From Altericroceibacterium indicum (lineage in GTDB: Bacteria; Pseudomonadota; Alphaproteobacteria; Sphingomonadales; Sphingomonadaceae), in the NCBI RefSeq assembly GCF_009828105.1, contig NZ_WTYQ01000003.1, positions 372,001 to 436,000 on the forward strand: 64,000 nt of DNA. Direction: 5' to 3'. The stretch's first letter is position 1, and each line of letters opens with the position of its first letter. Shown one piece after another: positions 44,648 to 53,504 of the stretch. The notes under the pieces were generated by a model. The model searched no databases. It was given only the letters and a program-made list of their open reading frames with translations, and was not told the origin of the DNA. Position numbers and translations under genes: made by a program.

Positions 44648-45676
44648 ATGATCTATTCGCTGTTGAAGCCTGCCTTTTTCGTTCTCGATCCCGAAAGGGC
44701 GCATGGATTGGCTCTGCGCGCGCTGCAATATTGCCCAGGCAGCAAGGTGCAGGCCGGTGGGCCGCTCTCGATGAACCTGGCCGGACTGACCTTTCCCAAT
44801 CCCGTTGGATTGGCGGCTGGTTTCGATAAAGATGGCGAAGCGCCAGACGGCATTTTGCGGGCGGGTTTCGGCTTTGCTGAGGTTGGTTCGATCACCCCGC
44901 GCCCACAAGCAGGCAATCCCCGTCCGCGCCTCTTCCGGCTGGTGGAAGACCGTGCGGTCATCAACCGGATGGGCTTCAACAATGGCGGGGCAGAGGCCGC
45001 CGCCCACCGCCTCGCTGCCCGCCAGAATCGCCCCGGAATTGTCGGCATCAATATTGGCGCCAATAAGGATTCAGAAGATCGGGTGGCCGATTATGCGCAG
45101 ATGACCCGCATTATGGCCCCGCTGGCGTCTTATCTCACGGTCAATATCTCCAGCCCGAACACACCGGGCCTGCGCGCTTTGCAGGATGAATCTGCGCTCA
45201 CCGAATTGCTCGATGCGGTGATCGAAGCGCGCGGCACCTGCGCAGCCCCCATCTTCCTCAAGGTCGCGCCCGATCTTGAACCGGCCGATATTGACGCGAT
45301 TTCCCGCATTGCAATGGATCGGAAACTGGGTGCGCTGATCGTCAGCAACACCACAATTTCACGCCCGGCACTCCGCTCAACCCAGGCCCGGGAAACCGGC
45401 GGGCTGTCCGGCGCGCCTCTCAAATCTCTGGCGCTCACCCGCCTGCGAGATTTTCGTAAAGCCACCGGCGGCCAGATGCCGCTCATCGGAGTAGGTGGCA
45501 TTGCGACCGCTGAAGACGCGTGGGAACGCATAACAGCAGGGGCCAGTCTGATTCAGCTTTACAGTGCGATGGTCTATGAAGGCCCCGGCATTGCCCGCAA
45601 GATCACCAAAGGTCTGGAACAGATGTTGAAGCAAAGCGGTTTCTCTCACTTAAGCGAAGCGGTAGGCGCCGCGTAG
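44648..45676 (+). CDS. pyrD: Dihydroorotate dehydrogenase (quinone), class 2
   Basis: A class 2 membrane-associated DHODH of about 342 residues, converting dihydroorotate to orotate with quinone. It has FVLDPERAHGLAL at the N-terminus, FPNPVGLAAGFDKDGEA, GFAEVGSITPRPQAGNPRPR, NRMGFNNGGAEAAAHRL, and VNISSPNTPGLRALQ with the catalytic Ser. The start at 44648 (MIYSLLKPAFF) is standard; an earlier ATG at 44570 adds 26 residues without family features. Confidence 0.96.
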   Translation: MIYSLLKPAFFVLDPERAHGLALRALQYCPGSKVQAGGPLSMNLAGLTFPNPVGLAAGFDKDGEAPDGILRAGFGFAEVGSITPRPQAGNPRPRLFRLVEDRAVINRMGFNNGGAEAAAHRLAARQNRPGIVGINIGANKDSEDRVADYAQMTRIMAPLASYLTVNISSPNTPGLRALQDESALTELLDAVIEARGTCAAPIFLKVAPDLEPADIDAISRIAMDRKLGALIVSNTTISRPALRSTQARETGGLSGAPLKSLALTRLRDFRKATGGQMPLIGVGGIATAEDAWERITAGASLIQLYSAMVYEGPGIARKITKGLEQMLKQSGFSHLSEAVGAA

Positions 45677-45784
45677 GAGAGCACGCAGCGGCACAGCGAT
45701 TTGTAGCTAAACCATTGCTTGCAGCCCTTATTCTGCGATCCTACCCATTGATTGATATATGCGGCCGGACCACCGGCCCCAGAT

Positions 45785-45790
45785 GGAGGA
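45785..45790 (+). promoter_or_regulatory. Ribosome-binding site supporting GTG start of acyl-CoA ligase
   Basis: GGAGGA nine bases before GTG at 45800. The upstream ATG at 45752 has no such site. Confidence 0.6.
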
Positions 45791-45799
45791 TGTCCACAA

Positions 45800-47602
45800 G
45801 TGCAGCTTTCCGACATTGCTGGAGCGGACAATCTCGTTCGCCTGTTTTTCGACCGCGCCGATACTCTGGGTAATACGCCCTTTCTGACTGCCAAGCGCGA
45901 CGGGACATGGCAGTCCATCAGTTGGAAAGAAGCCGCCAAGCAAGTGGCATTGCTCGCCGAAGCGCTGCGCAAGATGGGTCTCGATGAAGGGGACCGGGTG
46001 GTGCTGGTGTCCGAAAACCGGCCCGAATGGTGCATCGCGGATCTGGCCATTATGGCCGCGGGCTGCATCACCACGCCCGCCTACATCACCAACACCGAAC
46101 GTGACCACGTCCATATCCTGTCTGATTCAGGCGCCCGGGCGGTGATCGTTTCCTCCGCCAAGCTGGCCAAGCCTTTGCTCCCCGCAGTCACCAAAACCGC
46201 CCTTGTCGAACATGTGATCGGCATGGAAACCGTGCCCACCGCCCAATCAGGAAGCTATGCCTGCCACCAGTGGAGCGATCTGCTGGAAGGTGATGCCACC
46301 GCCGCGCGGGCTTTGGTGGATCAACGCATTGCCAGGATCAAGCGCTCAGACACGGCTTGCATCATCTATACCAGCGGCACAGGCGGCGCACCGCGCGGGG
46401 TATTGCAACATCATGGCGCTATCCTCAGCAATATGTCTGGCGCAGCCACATTGCTGGATAAGGACTTCAGGGCGTGGAATCACCGCTTCCTGTCATTCTT
46501 ACCACTGAGCCATTCCTACGAACATACTGCAGGCCAGGGCCTGCCAATCGGTTTGGGGTCCGAAATCTGGTATGCTGAAGGCCTCGACAAACTGGCCGCC
46601 AATATCGAGGAAGCCAGCCCCACGCTGATGGTGGTGGTGCCGCGCCTGTTTGAAGTGTTGCGGACCAAGATCATCAAACAGATCCACAAACAGGGCAAAG
46701 TCGCCAATGTGCTGCTGGAACAGGCCATCAAGCTGGAAGAGCGCCGCGCTGCGGGCAAGAAGCGCCCCGGTGATCGATTGCTCGATCTGGTTCTGGAAAA
46801 GTCCCTCCGCCCCAAGATCAGAGCCAAATTTGGCGGGCGAATGAATGCGCTTATCTCTGGTGGCGCGCCGCTTAACCCGGATGTCGGCAATTTCTTTCAA
46901 GCGCTCGGCCTCATCATGTTGCAAGGCTATGGGCAGACTGAATCCGGGCCGGTGATCAGTTGCAATCACCCCAGCGCCGGAATCAAGCTCGACACGGTTG
47001 GTCCGCCCTTGGCCGGGGTCGAAGTCAAAATCGCAGAAGATGGCGAGATCCTCGTGCGTGGTGAGCTTGTCATGCATGGCTATTGGCGCAATCCGGCAGA
47101 AACCGCCCGCGCCTTGCAGGATGGCTGGCTGCATACAGGCGATATCGGCCATTTCGATGATGGTGGCCGGATCAAGATTACTGACCGCAAGAAGGATATG
47201 ATCGTTAATGATAAGGGGGACAATATCGCCCCCCAGAAGGTCGAAGGGATGCTGACTCTGCAGCCCGAAATCGGTCAGGCGATGGTTGCTGGTGAACAGC
47301 GCCCCTATATCGTCGGGCTGATCGTGCCAGATCAGGAATGGGCGATGGAATGGGCCGCTGCCCATGGCGCGGCCAGGGATCTCGCCACACTCAAGGACAA
47401 TCCTGACTTCCGTCAGGCTATCCGCGCAGCGATTGACCGGGTGAATCAGGATATTTCCGTGACGGAAAAGGTCCGCCAATTCGTGTTTGCCGATGCGCCT
47501 TTCTCAATCGAGAATGAGCAGATGACGCCAAGCCTGAAAATCCGTCGCCACAAGATCCGCGAACAATATGCCGAGCGGATGGATGCGCTCTATCGCAATT
47601 AA
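45800..47602 (+). CDS. Long-chain acyl-CoA synthetase-like AMP-binding enzyme
   Basis: An AMP-forming acyl-CoA ligase of about 600 residues. The phosphate loop reads YTSGTGGAPRGV, slightly different from the usual YTSGTTGxPKGV. Later motifs are LPLSHSYEHTAG, GYGQTESGPVIS (A5), GDIGHFDDGGRIKITDRKKD (A7-A8) and NIAPQKVE. It resembles FadD15-like bacterial long-chain ligases. GTG at 45800 with GGAGGA upstream gives VQLSDIAGADNL; an ATG at 45752 adds 16 residues. It follows pyrD by 123 bases on the same strand. Confidence 0.9.
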   Translation: MQLSDIAGADNLVRLFFDRADTLGNTPFLTAKRDGTWQSISWKEAAKQVALLAEALRKMGLDEGDRVVLVSENRPEWCIADLAIMAAGCITTPAYITNTERDHVHILSDSGARAVIVSSAKLAKPLLPAVTKTALVEHVIGMETVPTAQSGSYACHQWSDLLEGDATAARALVDQRIARIKRSDTACIIYTSGTGGAPRGVLQHHGAILSNMSGAATLLDKDFRAWNHRFLSFLPLSHSYEHTAGQGLPIGLGSEIWYAEGLDKLAANIEEASPTLMVVVPRLFEVLRTKIIKQIHKQGKVANVLLEQAIKLEERRAAGKKRPGDRLLDLVLEKSLRPKIRAKFGGRMNALISGGAPLNPDVGNFFQALGLIMLQGYGQTESGPVISCNHPSAGIKLDTVGPPLAGVEVKIAEDGEILVRGELVMHGYWRNPAETARALQDGWLHTGDIGHFDDGGRIKITDRKKDMIVNDKGDNIAPQKVEGMLTLQPEIGQAMVAGEQRPYIVGLIVPDQEWAMEWAAAHGAARDLATLKDNPDFRQAIRAAIDRVNQDISVTEKVRQFVFADAPFSIENEQMTPSLKIRRHKIREQYAERMDALYRN

Positions 47603-47645
47603 TGGATGTAAAGCGACAGGGTCTTAGCCCGGCGCCTCACAAGTG

Positions 47646-48176
47646 TCAGGCGACTTGTTCGTCGTCGAAGTAATCCGGATAGAAGCTTGGCTCGTCTTCT
47701 GACCAGGCAGGTGCGGTGGCGGCCGCCTGGCTCAGCGATTGCAGCAGGCCCTTGCGGTGATCTGGCCGGATCTGGGGGAGGGCAGCCGCCCCGCAGAAGG
47801 CAGAGGCGAGCCAGGGCCGAACAGCTGCACCCAGCAGCCGCTCATAAAGAAAGCGATAGGCTGAAAAGCCCTTCAACGCGCCTTGCGAAAGATCAAAAGC
47901 CGTCATGCGCAGCAATGTGCCCATGAAGGCCTCGATCCCTTCAAAGGAATATTCGCTGGGAATAGACCGCTTCAATTGCGCAATCGGGCGGTAGGCCTCG
48001 CGATGATCACGCACCAGCGAGATATCACCGGGCTTGCGCACCCAATGTTCCAGCACATTGCGCCGCGCAAGACCAATATCGAGAGCGCGATGAATGTAAT
48101 CGCGTTCCTCAGCCGAGAAGCTGGCAAATTCGCGCCACTCGGCGACTGTCAGCGATAGAGTAGCAGTTTTTCCCAC
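47646..48176 (-). CDS. Unknown soluble protein
   Basis: A protein of about 176 residues that I do not recognise. It has a helical, acidic/basic mix with FSAEERDYIHRALDIGLARR and FEGIEAFMGTLLRMTAFDLS, and ends in an acidic, Tyr-rich tail (YPDYFDDEQVA). No signal or membrane helix is seen. GTG at 48176 follows GGAG by five bases, better supported than TTG at 48215. It lies 66 bases downstream of the thiazole synthase gene on the same strand and is convergent with the acyl-CoA ligase. Confidence 0.6.
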   Translation of the reverse strand: MGKTATLSLTVAEWREFASFSAEERDYIHRALDIGLARRNVLEHWVRKPGDISLVRDHREAYRPIAQLKRSIPSEYSFEGIEAFMGTLLRMTAFDLSQGALKGFSAYRFLYERLLGAAVRPWLASAFCGAAALPQIRPDHRKGLLQSLSQAAATAPAWSEDEPSFYPDYFDDEQVA

Positions 48177-48242
48177 GATGGCTCCGTCCTTTGTCCCGGA
48201 CAGAGAAAATCGCAAAATAAGCTTATCAATCGGTAAAGATGG

Positions 48243-49232
48243 TTAAATCAATCCGGCGAGGGGGCTCGAAGGATCGGCATATTTGCGCGTTCCCATGCGG
48301 CCTGCAAGATAGGCATGACGCCCCGCTTCTACTGCCAGCTTCATCGCCCGTGCCATGCGAATCGGATCTTTCGCTTCAGCAATAGCGGTGTTCATCAGCA
48401 CGCCGTCACAGCCCAGTTCCATCGCCACAGCGGCATCGCTGGCGGTGCCGACTCCGGCATCGACCAGCACCGGCACATTGGCCCCTTCCACGATCAGGCG
48501 AATCGTGACGCGGTTTTGAATGCCGAGGCCTGAACCAATCGGCGCGCCCAGCGGCATCACCGCCACAGCGCCGGCTTCTTCCAATTGCTTGGCCGCAATC
48601 GGATCATCAGTGCAATACACCATCGGCTTGAAGCCTTCGGCCACCAGCGTTTCAGTAGCTTTCAACGTCTCGCGCATGTCAGGATAGAGCGTGCGTGCTT
48701 CGCCCAGCACTTCGAGCTTCACCAGCTCCCAGCCACCCGCTTCACGTGCCAGACGCAAGGTGCGCACCGCATCTTCTGCGGTGAAGCACCCGGCGGTGTT
48801 GGGAAGGTAGGTCACCTTTTTAGGGTCGATATAATCCGTCAGCATCGGCGCTTTAGGGTCTGAAACATTCACCCGGCGCACGGCCACGGTGACGATTTCT
48901 GCGCCTGCGGCCTCCATTGCAGCAGCGTTCTGCGCGAAATCCTTATATTTGCCTGTGCCGACGATCAACCGCGAGGAAAACCGGTGCCCGGCCACTTCCC
49001 AGCTATCATCGGCAAATGTTTCGTCACCACCACCTACGAAATGGACAATTTCCAGCACATCACCATCGGCAAGTGCTGCATCACCCAGTGTGGAGCGCGG
49101 CACGATGATGCCATTGCGCTCTACCGCAACCTTGGCGGGGGTGAGGTCCAGCTCTTCAACCAGCCTGGCGATGGTGGAAGCTTCAGTACGGCGGGTTTCG
49201 CCATTAACGGTGAGTGTGAGCGGTGCAGTCAT
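48243..49232 (-). CDS. thiSG: ThiS-ThiG fusion: sulfur carrier plus thiazole synthase
   Basis: A protein of 329 residues with two parts. Residues 1-69 are a ThiS ubiquitin-like carrier ([23 protein letters not shown]). Residues about 74-329 are ThiG ([90 protein letters not shown]). ThiG makes the thiazole of thiamine. ThiS normally carries sulfur as a thiocarboxylate on a free C-terminal Gly-Gly, but here GGG continues into a DETFADDS linker. No sequencing break is evident in the reading frame. It follows the MerC gene by 20 bases. Confidence 0.93.
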   Translation of the reverse strand: MTAPLTLTVNGETRRTEASTIARLVEELDLTPAKVAVERNGIIVPRSTLGDAALADGDVLEIVHFVGGGDETFADDSWEVAGHRFSSRLIVGTGKYKDFAQNAAAMEAAGAEIVTVAVRRVNVSDPKAPMLTDYIDPKKVTYLPNTAGCFTAEDAVRTLRLAREAGGWELVKLEVLGEARTLYPDMRETLKATETLVAEGFKPMVYCTDDPIAAKQLEEAGAVAVMPLGAPIGSGLGIQNRVTIRLIVEGANVPVLVDAGVGTASDAAVAMELGCDGVLMNTAIAEAKDPIRMARAMKLAVEAGRHAYLAGRMGTRKYADPSSPLAGLI

Positions 49233-49252
49233 ACACTGCGAAATAGCGACTG

Positions 49253-49621
49253 TTACGCCTTACGCAAGTTGAGCATATGGCCAACAGCCACAAGAAATAC
49301 CCCGGCCACTGTCAGAACAGCTTCTTCCACGCCATGTCCGACGAAAAGCGCAAAGGCCATGCAGCCAAGGCCAGTGGTCGCCACAAAGAGTGGGCCACGG
49401 CGGCGGTGATGCATGGTACCAAGCCCGATCGCAAGAGCCGCAATAATCGTCGCCAGCACCAGACCGAAACGATGAATCTCTGGCGAGAGCAGCAATCCGC
49501 CGCCAAGACCCAGAACCGCAACGATAATGACACCTGCCACGCAATGCACAGCACAGAGCGCTGAAAGCAGTACGCCTAAGCGATCAAGACGCAGACGAAG
49601 CGAGGAAGTGCCGGAAGCCAT
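49253..49621 (-). CDS. MerC-domain membrane protein
   Basis: A protein of about 122 residues with four hydrophobic segments and the MerC motif LCAVHC (Cys23, His26, Cys27) at the first helix. MerC proteins move Hg(II); chromosomal MerC-domain proteins are often tied to zinc or other metals. The start at 49621 is preceded by AAGGAG. A Zur/Fur-like half-site AATGTTATA lies just upstream. thiSG starts 20 bases after its stop. Confidence 0.85.
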   Translation of the reverse strand: MASGTSSLRLRLDRLGVLLSALCAVHCVAGVIIVAVLGLGGGLLLSPEIHRFGLVLATIIAALAIGLGTMHHRRRGPLFVATTGLGCMAFALFVGHGVEEAVLTVAGVFLVAVGHMLNLRKA

Positions 49622-49630
49622 GTCTCCTTG

Positions 49631-49654
49631 TATATGTGACAGTATAACATTGCG
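49631..49654 (-). promoter_or_regulatory. Possible Zur/Fur-type operator upstream of merC-like gene
   Basis: On the minus strand GCAATGTTATA followed by a degenerate second half (CACATATA). The first half matches Fur-superfamily, notably Zur, half-sites; the second does not match well. Confidence 0.35.
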
Positions 49655-49756
49655 CAAGTCTCAGAATATGCCAAACCTGCCGAACGGGTGCCTTTGTGAG
49701 ACGAGTTTTCTCACATTACTTGCGATTTATATGTTTCCGTCGCAATCACTGCTGCC

Positions 49757-50839
49757 ATGTTTTCTGTATCTCCCCGCAAAACCGGCTCGATCGGCTCTCA
49801 TATCGGCCCGCTCCGCCCCTATGCCATAGCCTGCTGGCTGATGATCGTGGCAGCACTTGTGGTGCTGATGGTGGCTGTGGGTGGTATCACCCGCCTGACA
49901 GAAAGCGGCTTATCCATCACCGAATGGAAGCCGGTTACGGGTGTCCTGCCGCCCTTCAGTCATGCGCAATGGCAGGCAGAATTTGATGCCTATCGCAAAA
50001 TCCCGGAATATATTGAAATCAACGGCCCGGCGGGGATGACCCTGGCCGATTACAAATTCATCTATTTCTGGGAATGGAGCCACCGCCTTCTTGGCCGCCT
50101 GATCGGCATGGCCTTCGCGCTTCCTTTGGCCTGGTTCTGGCTGCGCAATGCGATCCCTCCGGGCTATAAGCGCCGCCTTGTTGCCCTGCTGGCGCTGGGG
50201 GCCTTGCAGGGTGTTTTCGGTTGGCTGATGGTACGCTCTGGCCTGACGATCCGCACCGATGTCAGCCATTTCTGGCTGTCGATCCATTTGCTGACCGCCC
50301 TGTTCACGCTGGCAGGGCTGATCTGGACTGCACTTGATCTGCTGGATCTGGAAGCCAGCCCGCTCGCACGCCCTGCGCGATTGACCTTCCCGCCTGCGAC
50401 AATCGGTCTGATATTATTCATCCAATTGCTGCTGGGCGCATGGGTAGCAGGCCTCAATGCAGGCCTCGCCTCCGACACATGGCCGCTGATGCAAGGCCGT
50501 TTCTTCCCTGAAGCCGATTGGAGCCATGGGGTGTTGTGGGCGATGACGCATGACCCCTTCCTCCTGCATTTCATGCATCGCTGGTGGGCATGGGTGGCTG
50601 TGGCCGGGCTGATCATCCTTGCCCGATTAGCCAGAACGGCTGGAGACCGGCCCGCATCCATTGCTGTTCACGTCACCTTTGGCACGCAAATTCTTCTTGG
50701 CATTTGCACCGTGCTGACAGGCGTGGCGCTATGGGTGGCGGCATTGCACCAGCTCGTCGGGGCCTTGCTTGTCTGCGCAACCACATGGGCGGCGCATTCC
50801 GCTGGCAGGCGGGTCGATGCCGGCCCCAGACTTCGGTGA
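49757..50839 (+). CDS. ctaA: Heme A synthase (COX15/CtaA family)
   Basis: A multi-pass membrane protein of 360 residues that oxidises heme O to heme A for cytochrome c oxidase. It has GGITRLTESGLSITEWKPVT, FWEWSHRLLGRLIG, HFWLSIHLLTALFTLAG, LHFMHRWWAWVAV and ALHQLVGALLVC, with the four conserved His. It is the long type-2 form used by alphaproteobacteria. No cox genes lie nearby. Confidence 0.95.
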   Translation: MFSVSPRKTGSIGSHIGPLRPYAIACWLMIVAALVVLMVAVGGITRLTESGLSITEWKPVTGVLPPFSHAQWQAEFDAYRKIPEYIEINGPAGMTLADYKFIYFWEWSHRLLGRLIGMAFALPLAWFWLRNAIPPGYKRRLVALLALGALQGVFGWLMVRSGLTIRTDVSHFWLSIHLLTALFTLAGLIWTALDLLDLEASPLARPARLTFPPATIGLILFIQLLLGAWVAGLNAGLASDTWPLMQGRFFPEADWSHGVLWAMTHDPFLLHFMHRWWAWVAVAGLIILARLARTAGDRPASIAVHVTFGTQILLGICTVLTGVALWVAALHQLVGALLVCATTWAAHSAGRRVDAGPRLR

Positions 50840-50858
50840 AAAGAGAACCGGTTATGAT

Positions 50859-50882
50859 AGAGAGGTATTATTTTACCTCTCT
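50859..50882. other. Perfect 9-bp hairpin between ctaA and rplM
   Basis: AGAGAGGTA / TACCTCTCT with TTATTT loop. No T tract follows. Could be a weak ctaA terminator or part of the rplM leader. Confidence 0.5.
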
Positions 50883-51029
50883 GCTAACCCCCGGATTCGC
50901 TTGACTTACACCCGATAAACCGACAAACGGCGCCCACTTCGCGCTGGCGAGCCTGTGTGGCGATTCTTTTGACCTGCCCACCGTCTGCTTCGCGAGCCAG
51001 ACATTCGAAATGCAAGGACTTGTATAGCC

Positions 51030-51509
51030 ATGAAGGCTTTGACCAAGATCACGCAGTCCATCAAGCCGGCTGACGTGGAAAAAAAATGGCATATCATTGA
51101 TGCCGAAGGGCTGGTCGTTGGCCGCCTCGCGAGCATGATTGCCAACATCCTGCGCGGCAAGACCAAGCCGAGCTTCACCCCGCATGTTGATTGCGGCGAT
51201 CACGTGATCGTCATCAACGCGGACAAGGTGGCGTTCACTGGTAAGAAGCGCAACGAAAAGGTCTATTACAAGCACACCGGCTACGCCGGCGGCATCAAGG
51301 AAATCACCGCAGACAAGGTTCTCGACGGTCGTTTCCCTGAGCGCGTGCTTGAAAAGGCTGTTGAGCGCATGATTCCGCGCGGCCCACTTGGCCGTCAGCA
51401 GATGAAAGCTCTTCACCTCTATGCCGGCACCGAGCACCCGCATGATGGCCAGAAGCCAGAAGTGCTCGATGTTGCTTCGATGAACCGCAAGAACAAGGTT
51501 GGCGCATAA
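51030..51509 (+). CDS. rplM: 50S ribosomal protein L13
   Basis: L13 of 159 residues, a large-subunit protein: [74 protein letters not shown]. Its stop overlaps the rpsI start by one base, the usual rplM-rpsI pair. Confidence 0.98.
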   Translation: MKALTKITQSIKPADVEKKWHIIDAEGLVVGRLASMIANILRGKTKPSFTPHVDCGDHVIVINADKVAFTGKKRNEKVYYKHTGYAGGIKEITADKVLDGRFPERVLEKAVERMIPRGPLGRQQMKALHLYAGTEHPHDGQKPEVLDVASMNRKNKVGA

Positions 51510-52054
51510 TGGCTGACGAACAGAACACCGTTTCCGATCTCGCCGATCTGAAGAACCTCTCCAGCGAAACTCCGGCACCTGCAGCAGACGCTGAAGGCAC
51601 TGAAGACGCTGCCCCCAAGGCTCCGGCTGCTCCTGCAACCCCGCTGCGCGATCAGGTCATTGACGCACAGGGCCGCGCTTATGCCACTGGCCGTCGTAAA
51701 GACGCCACGGCTCGCGTTTGGGTCAAGCCCGGCACTGGCAAAATCGTCGTTAACGGTCGCGATCAGGAAGTGTATTTCGCACGTCCTTCGCTCCGCCTCG
51801 TGATTAACCAGCCGTTCGAAATCACCGAACGTGAAGGCCAGTATGACGTGTTCTGCACTGTCACTGGTGGTGGCCTTTCCGGTCAGGCTGGCGCAGTCAA
51901 GCACGGCATCAGCCAGGCTCTGACCCGCTACGAACCAGCTCTTCGCGCAACCGTGAAGGCCGCTGGCTTCCTGACACGCGACAGCCGCGTTGTGGAACGT
52001 AAGAAGTATGGCCGCGCCAAGGCACGTCGTAGCTTCCAGTTCTCGAAGCGTTAA
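51509..52054 (+). CDS. rpsI: 30S ribosomal protein S9 with N-terminal extension
   Basis: S9 of 181 residues, a small-subunit protein. The standard S9 body begins near residue 57 ([19 protein letters not shown]) and ends RRSFQFSKR, the tail that contacts P-site tRNA. About 52 extra N-terminal residues are rich in Ala, Pro, Glu and Asp, probably disordered. Such extensions are seen in sphingomonads and relatives. A strong terminator follows. Confidence 0.98.
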   Translation: MADEQNTVSDLADLKNLSSETPAPAADAEGTEDAAPKAPAAPATPLRDQVIDAQGRAYATGRRKDATARVWVKPGTGKIVVNGRDQEVYFARPSLRLVINQPFEITEREGQYDVFCTVTGGGLSGQAGAVKHGISQALTRYEPALRATVKAAGFLTRDSRVVERKKYGRAKARRSFQFSKR

Positions 52055-52077
52055 GCCTCGCGATCATGCAAAACGAG

Positions 52078-52106
52078 AAAGGCGGCCCGCAACGGCCGCC
52101 TTTTTT
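52078..52106 (+). terminator. Terminator after rplM-rpsI
   Basis: GGCGGCC / GGCCGCC stem with CGCAAC loop, flanked by AAA and followed by six T. Confidence 0.92.
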
Positions 52107-52172
52107 GTTCCTTCATACCATCTGACTGCTCTACCCATGCGGTGAAAAATTCAACACAAGGTCTATGCTTCC

Positions 52173-52628
52173 ATGAAAGCCAAAACGATGAAACAGCTTC
52201 GCCAGCTTCATCACTATGTCGGGCTCTTCCTGTCACCCATGATCTTGCTATTCGCATTGAGTGGCGCTTTTCAGACGTTTCGCCTGCAGGAAGAAAAGGG
52301 CTATGGCGGCACACCGCCGGACTGGATCGTGTGGATGGCCAGCATTCACAAAGATCAGGCACCGCCGCGCGAACGTCACACCAAAGCCGAACATGCTCCA
52401 AAAGCGGAAGCGTCGGTCACCCCGAAGGCCGCCAAACTTGCGGCAATGAGCAAAAAGAAACCTTTCACTCTGCCGCTCAAGATCTTCGTAGTCCTCGTCG
52501 CCATTGGCCTTATCATCTCAACCATGCTGGGCATTGCCATCGGGCTGAATAACCGCGCGATGCGGCGGACATCCATCCTGTTGCTTATCGCCGGTACGAT
52601 CGTTCCGATCGCGCTTTTGATGCTCTAA
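52173..52628 (+). CDS. PepSY-type small membrane protein
   Basis: A protein of about 151 residues. It starts with a PepSY-TM-like helix (LRQLHHYVGLFLSPMILLFA, then LSGAFQTF), followed by a charged Lys/Ala/Pro loop, then two hydrophobic segments near the end (FVVLVAIGLIISTMLGIAIG and SILLLIAGTIVPIALLML). It resembles a shortened PepSY-associated transmembrane protein; function is unknown. A second ATG at 52188 is an alternative start. Confidence 0.7.
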   Translation: MKAKTMKQLRQLHHYVGLFLSPMILLFALSGAFQTFRLQEEKGYGGTPPDWIVWMASIHKDQAPPRERHTKAEHAPKAEASVTPKAAKLAAMSKKKPFTLPLKIFVVLVAIGLIISTMLGIAIGLNNRAMRRTSILLLIAGTIVPIALLML

Positions 52629-52646
52629 TCCGCCAATCAGCTGGTT

Positions 52647-53504
52647 TTAATGCACAGGCGGGTCGGTGCGCGGGACTTTCCCGACAGGAGCCACAGGGTC
52701 TGAAGGGTCACGCGGTGGGCGAGCATCTTCGGGCACATCGCGGATTTTCATCTGGCTTGATTCAATATCGTCAATATTGCGCACTGTGACGTCAAGCATT
52801 TCACCATCCCAGCGGATTTCGTTGAAACTCTGCGGGGTGGACCGGATGCGCTGAGACAATGTTCCGGCACCGATCATCCGGATCGGGCCGCAGGCGGTAT
52901 CATGCGTCAAATCGAACGCATCATGCACATGGCCGCTCAAGACCGCCAGCACACCGCGCCGGGCCAGTTCTGTCAGCGCCTTTTCCCCGCCATGCGTCAG
53001 CGCCGTGCCATGGGTGCCAACCTCCACCAGAGGGTGATGAACTGCCACCAGCGTATTGGTCGTCTCCGGCAATTGGTCCAGGGCGGTCAGGCATCGCTCC
53101 AGCGCGACCTTGGACACCCAGCCCTTGGACCAGTTCAGCCGAGGCTGCGCACGTGCGGTGGTTTTTAGCGGGACAATGGCGAGATCGGGCAAGTCGATCT
53201 CACGCTCCACCAATTCTTCGATTGCATGGAAGCGCTTGTAAGGCGTGATGAACCGTTCCAGCAGGTTGAAATAGGGCAGATCGTGATTGCCCACTTCCAC
53301 TGTCACCGGGGCATTGAGCGAACGTATCCAGCGGCAAGCTGCATCGAACTCCCGATGGCGTGCACGCATGGTAAGATCACCCGTAATTGCCACAGCATCA
53401 GGTTTCTTTGCGTCAATTTCATGCCGCACCCAGTCCAGTGCCTGATTGTCTTCCAATCCGAAGTGAATATCGCTGATATGAAATAAGTGAATTGTCTTAG
53501 TCAT
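52647..53504 (-). CDS. Metallophosphoesterase
   Basis: A calcineurin-like phosphoesterase of 285 residues: HISDIHFG (Asp12 and His14), TGDLT (Asp43), VGNHDLPYFN (Asn73, His74), VAVHHPLVEVG and LSGHVHDAFD. Two-metal phosphatase or phosphodiesterase, substrate unknown. No export signal. The start overlaps the stop of the DAGK-like gene by 4 bases, so the two are coupled and may act in lipid phosphate metabolism. Confidence 0.9.
   Translation of the reverse strand: MTKTIHLFHISDIHFGLEDNQALDWVRHEIDAKKPDAVAITGDLTMRARHREFDAACRWIRSLNAPVTVEVGNHDLPYFNLLERFITPYKRFHAIEELVEREIDLPDLAIVPLKTTARAQPRLNWSKGWVSKVALERCLTALDQLPETTNTLVAVHHPLVEVGTHGTALTHGGEKALTELARRGVLAVLSGHVHDAFDLTHDTACGPIRMIGAGTLSQRIRSTPQSFNEIRWDGEMLDVTVRNIDDIESSQMKIRDVPEDARPPRDPSDPVAPVGKVPRTDPPVH

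Noticed and set aside
46499-47479. 326-residue minus-strand frame opposite the acyl-CoA ligase
   Set aside because: Mirror of the real gene; composition unlike a real protein.
49676-49714. Plus-strand GGGTGCC...TGAGACG resembling the first part of a TPP riboswitch
   Set aside because: The second conserved half (CTGATCTGG, ACCAGCGTAGGGA type) is absent, and the downstream gene on that strand is ctaA, not a thiamine gene.
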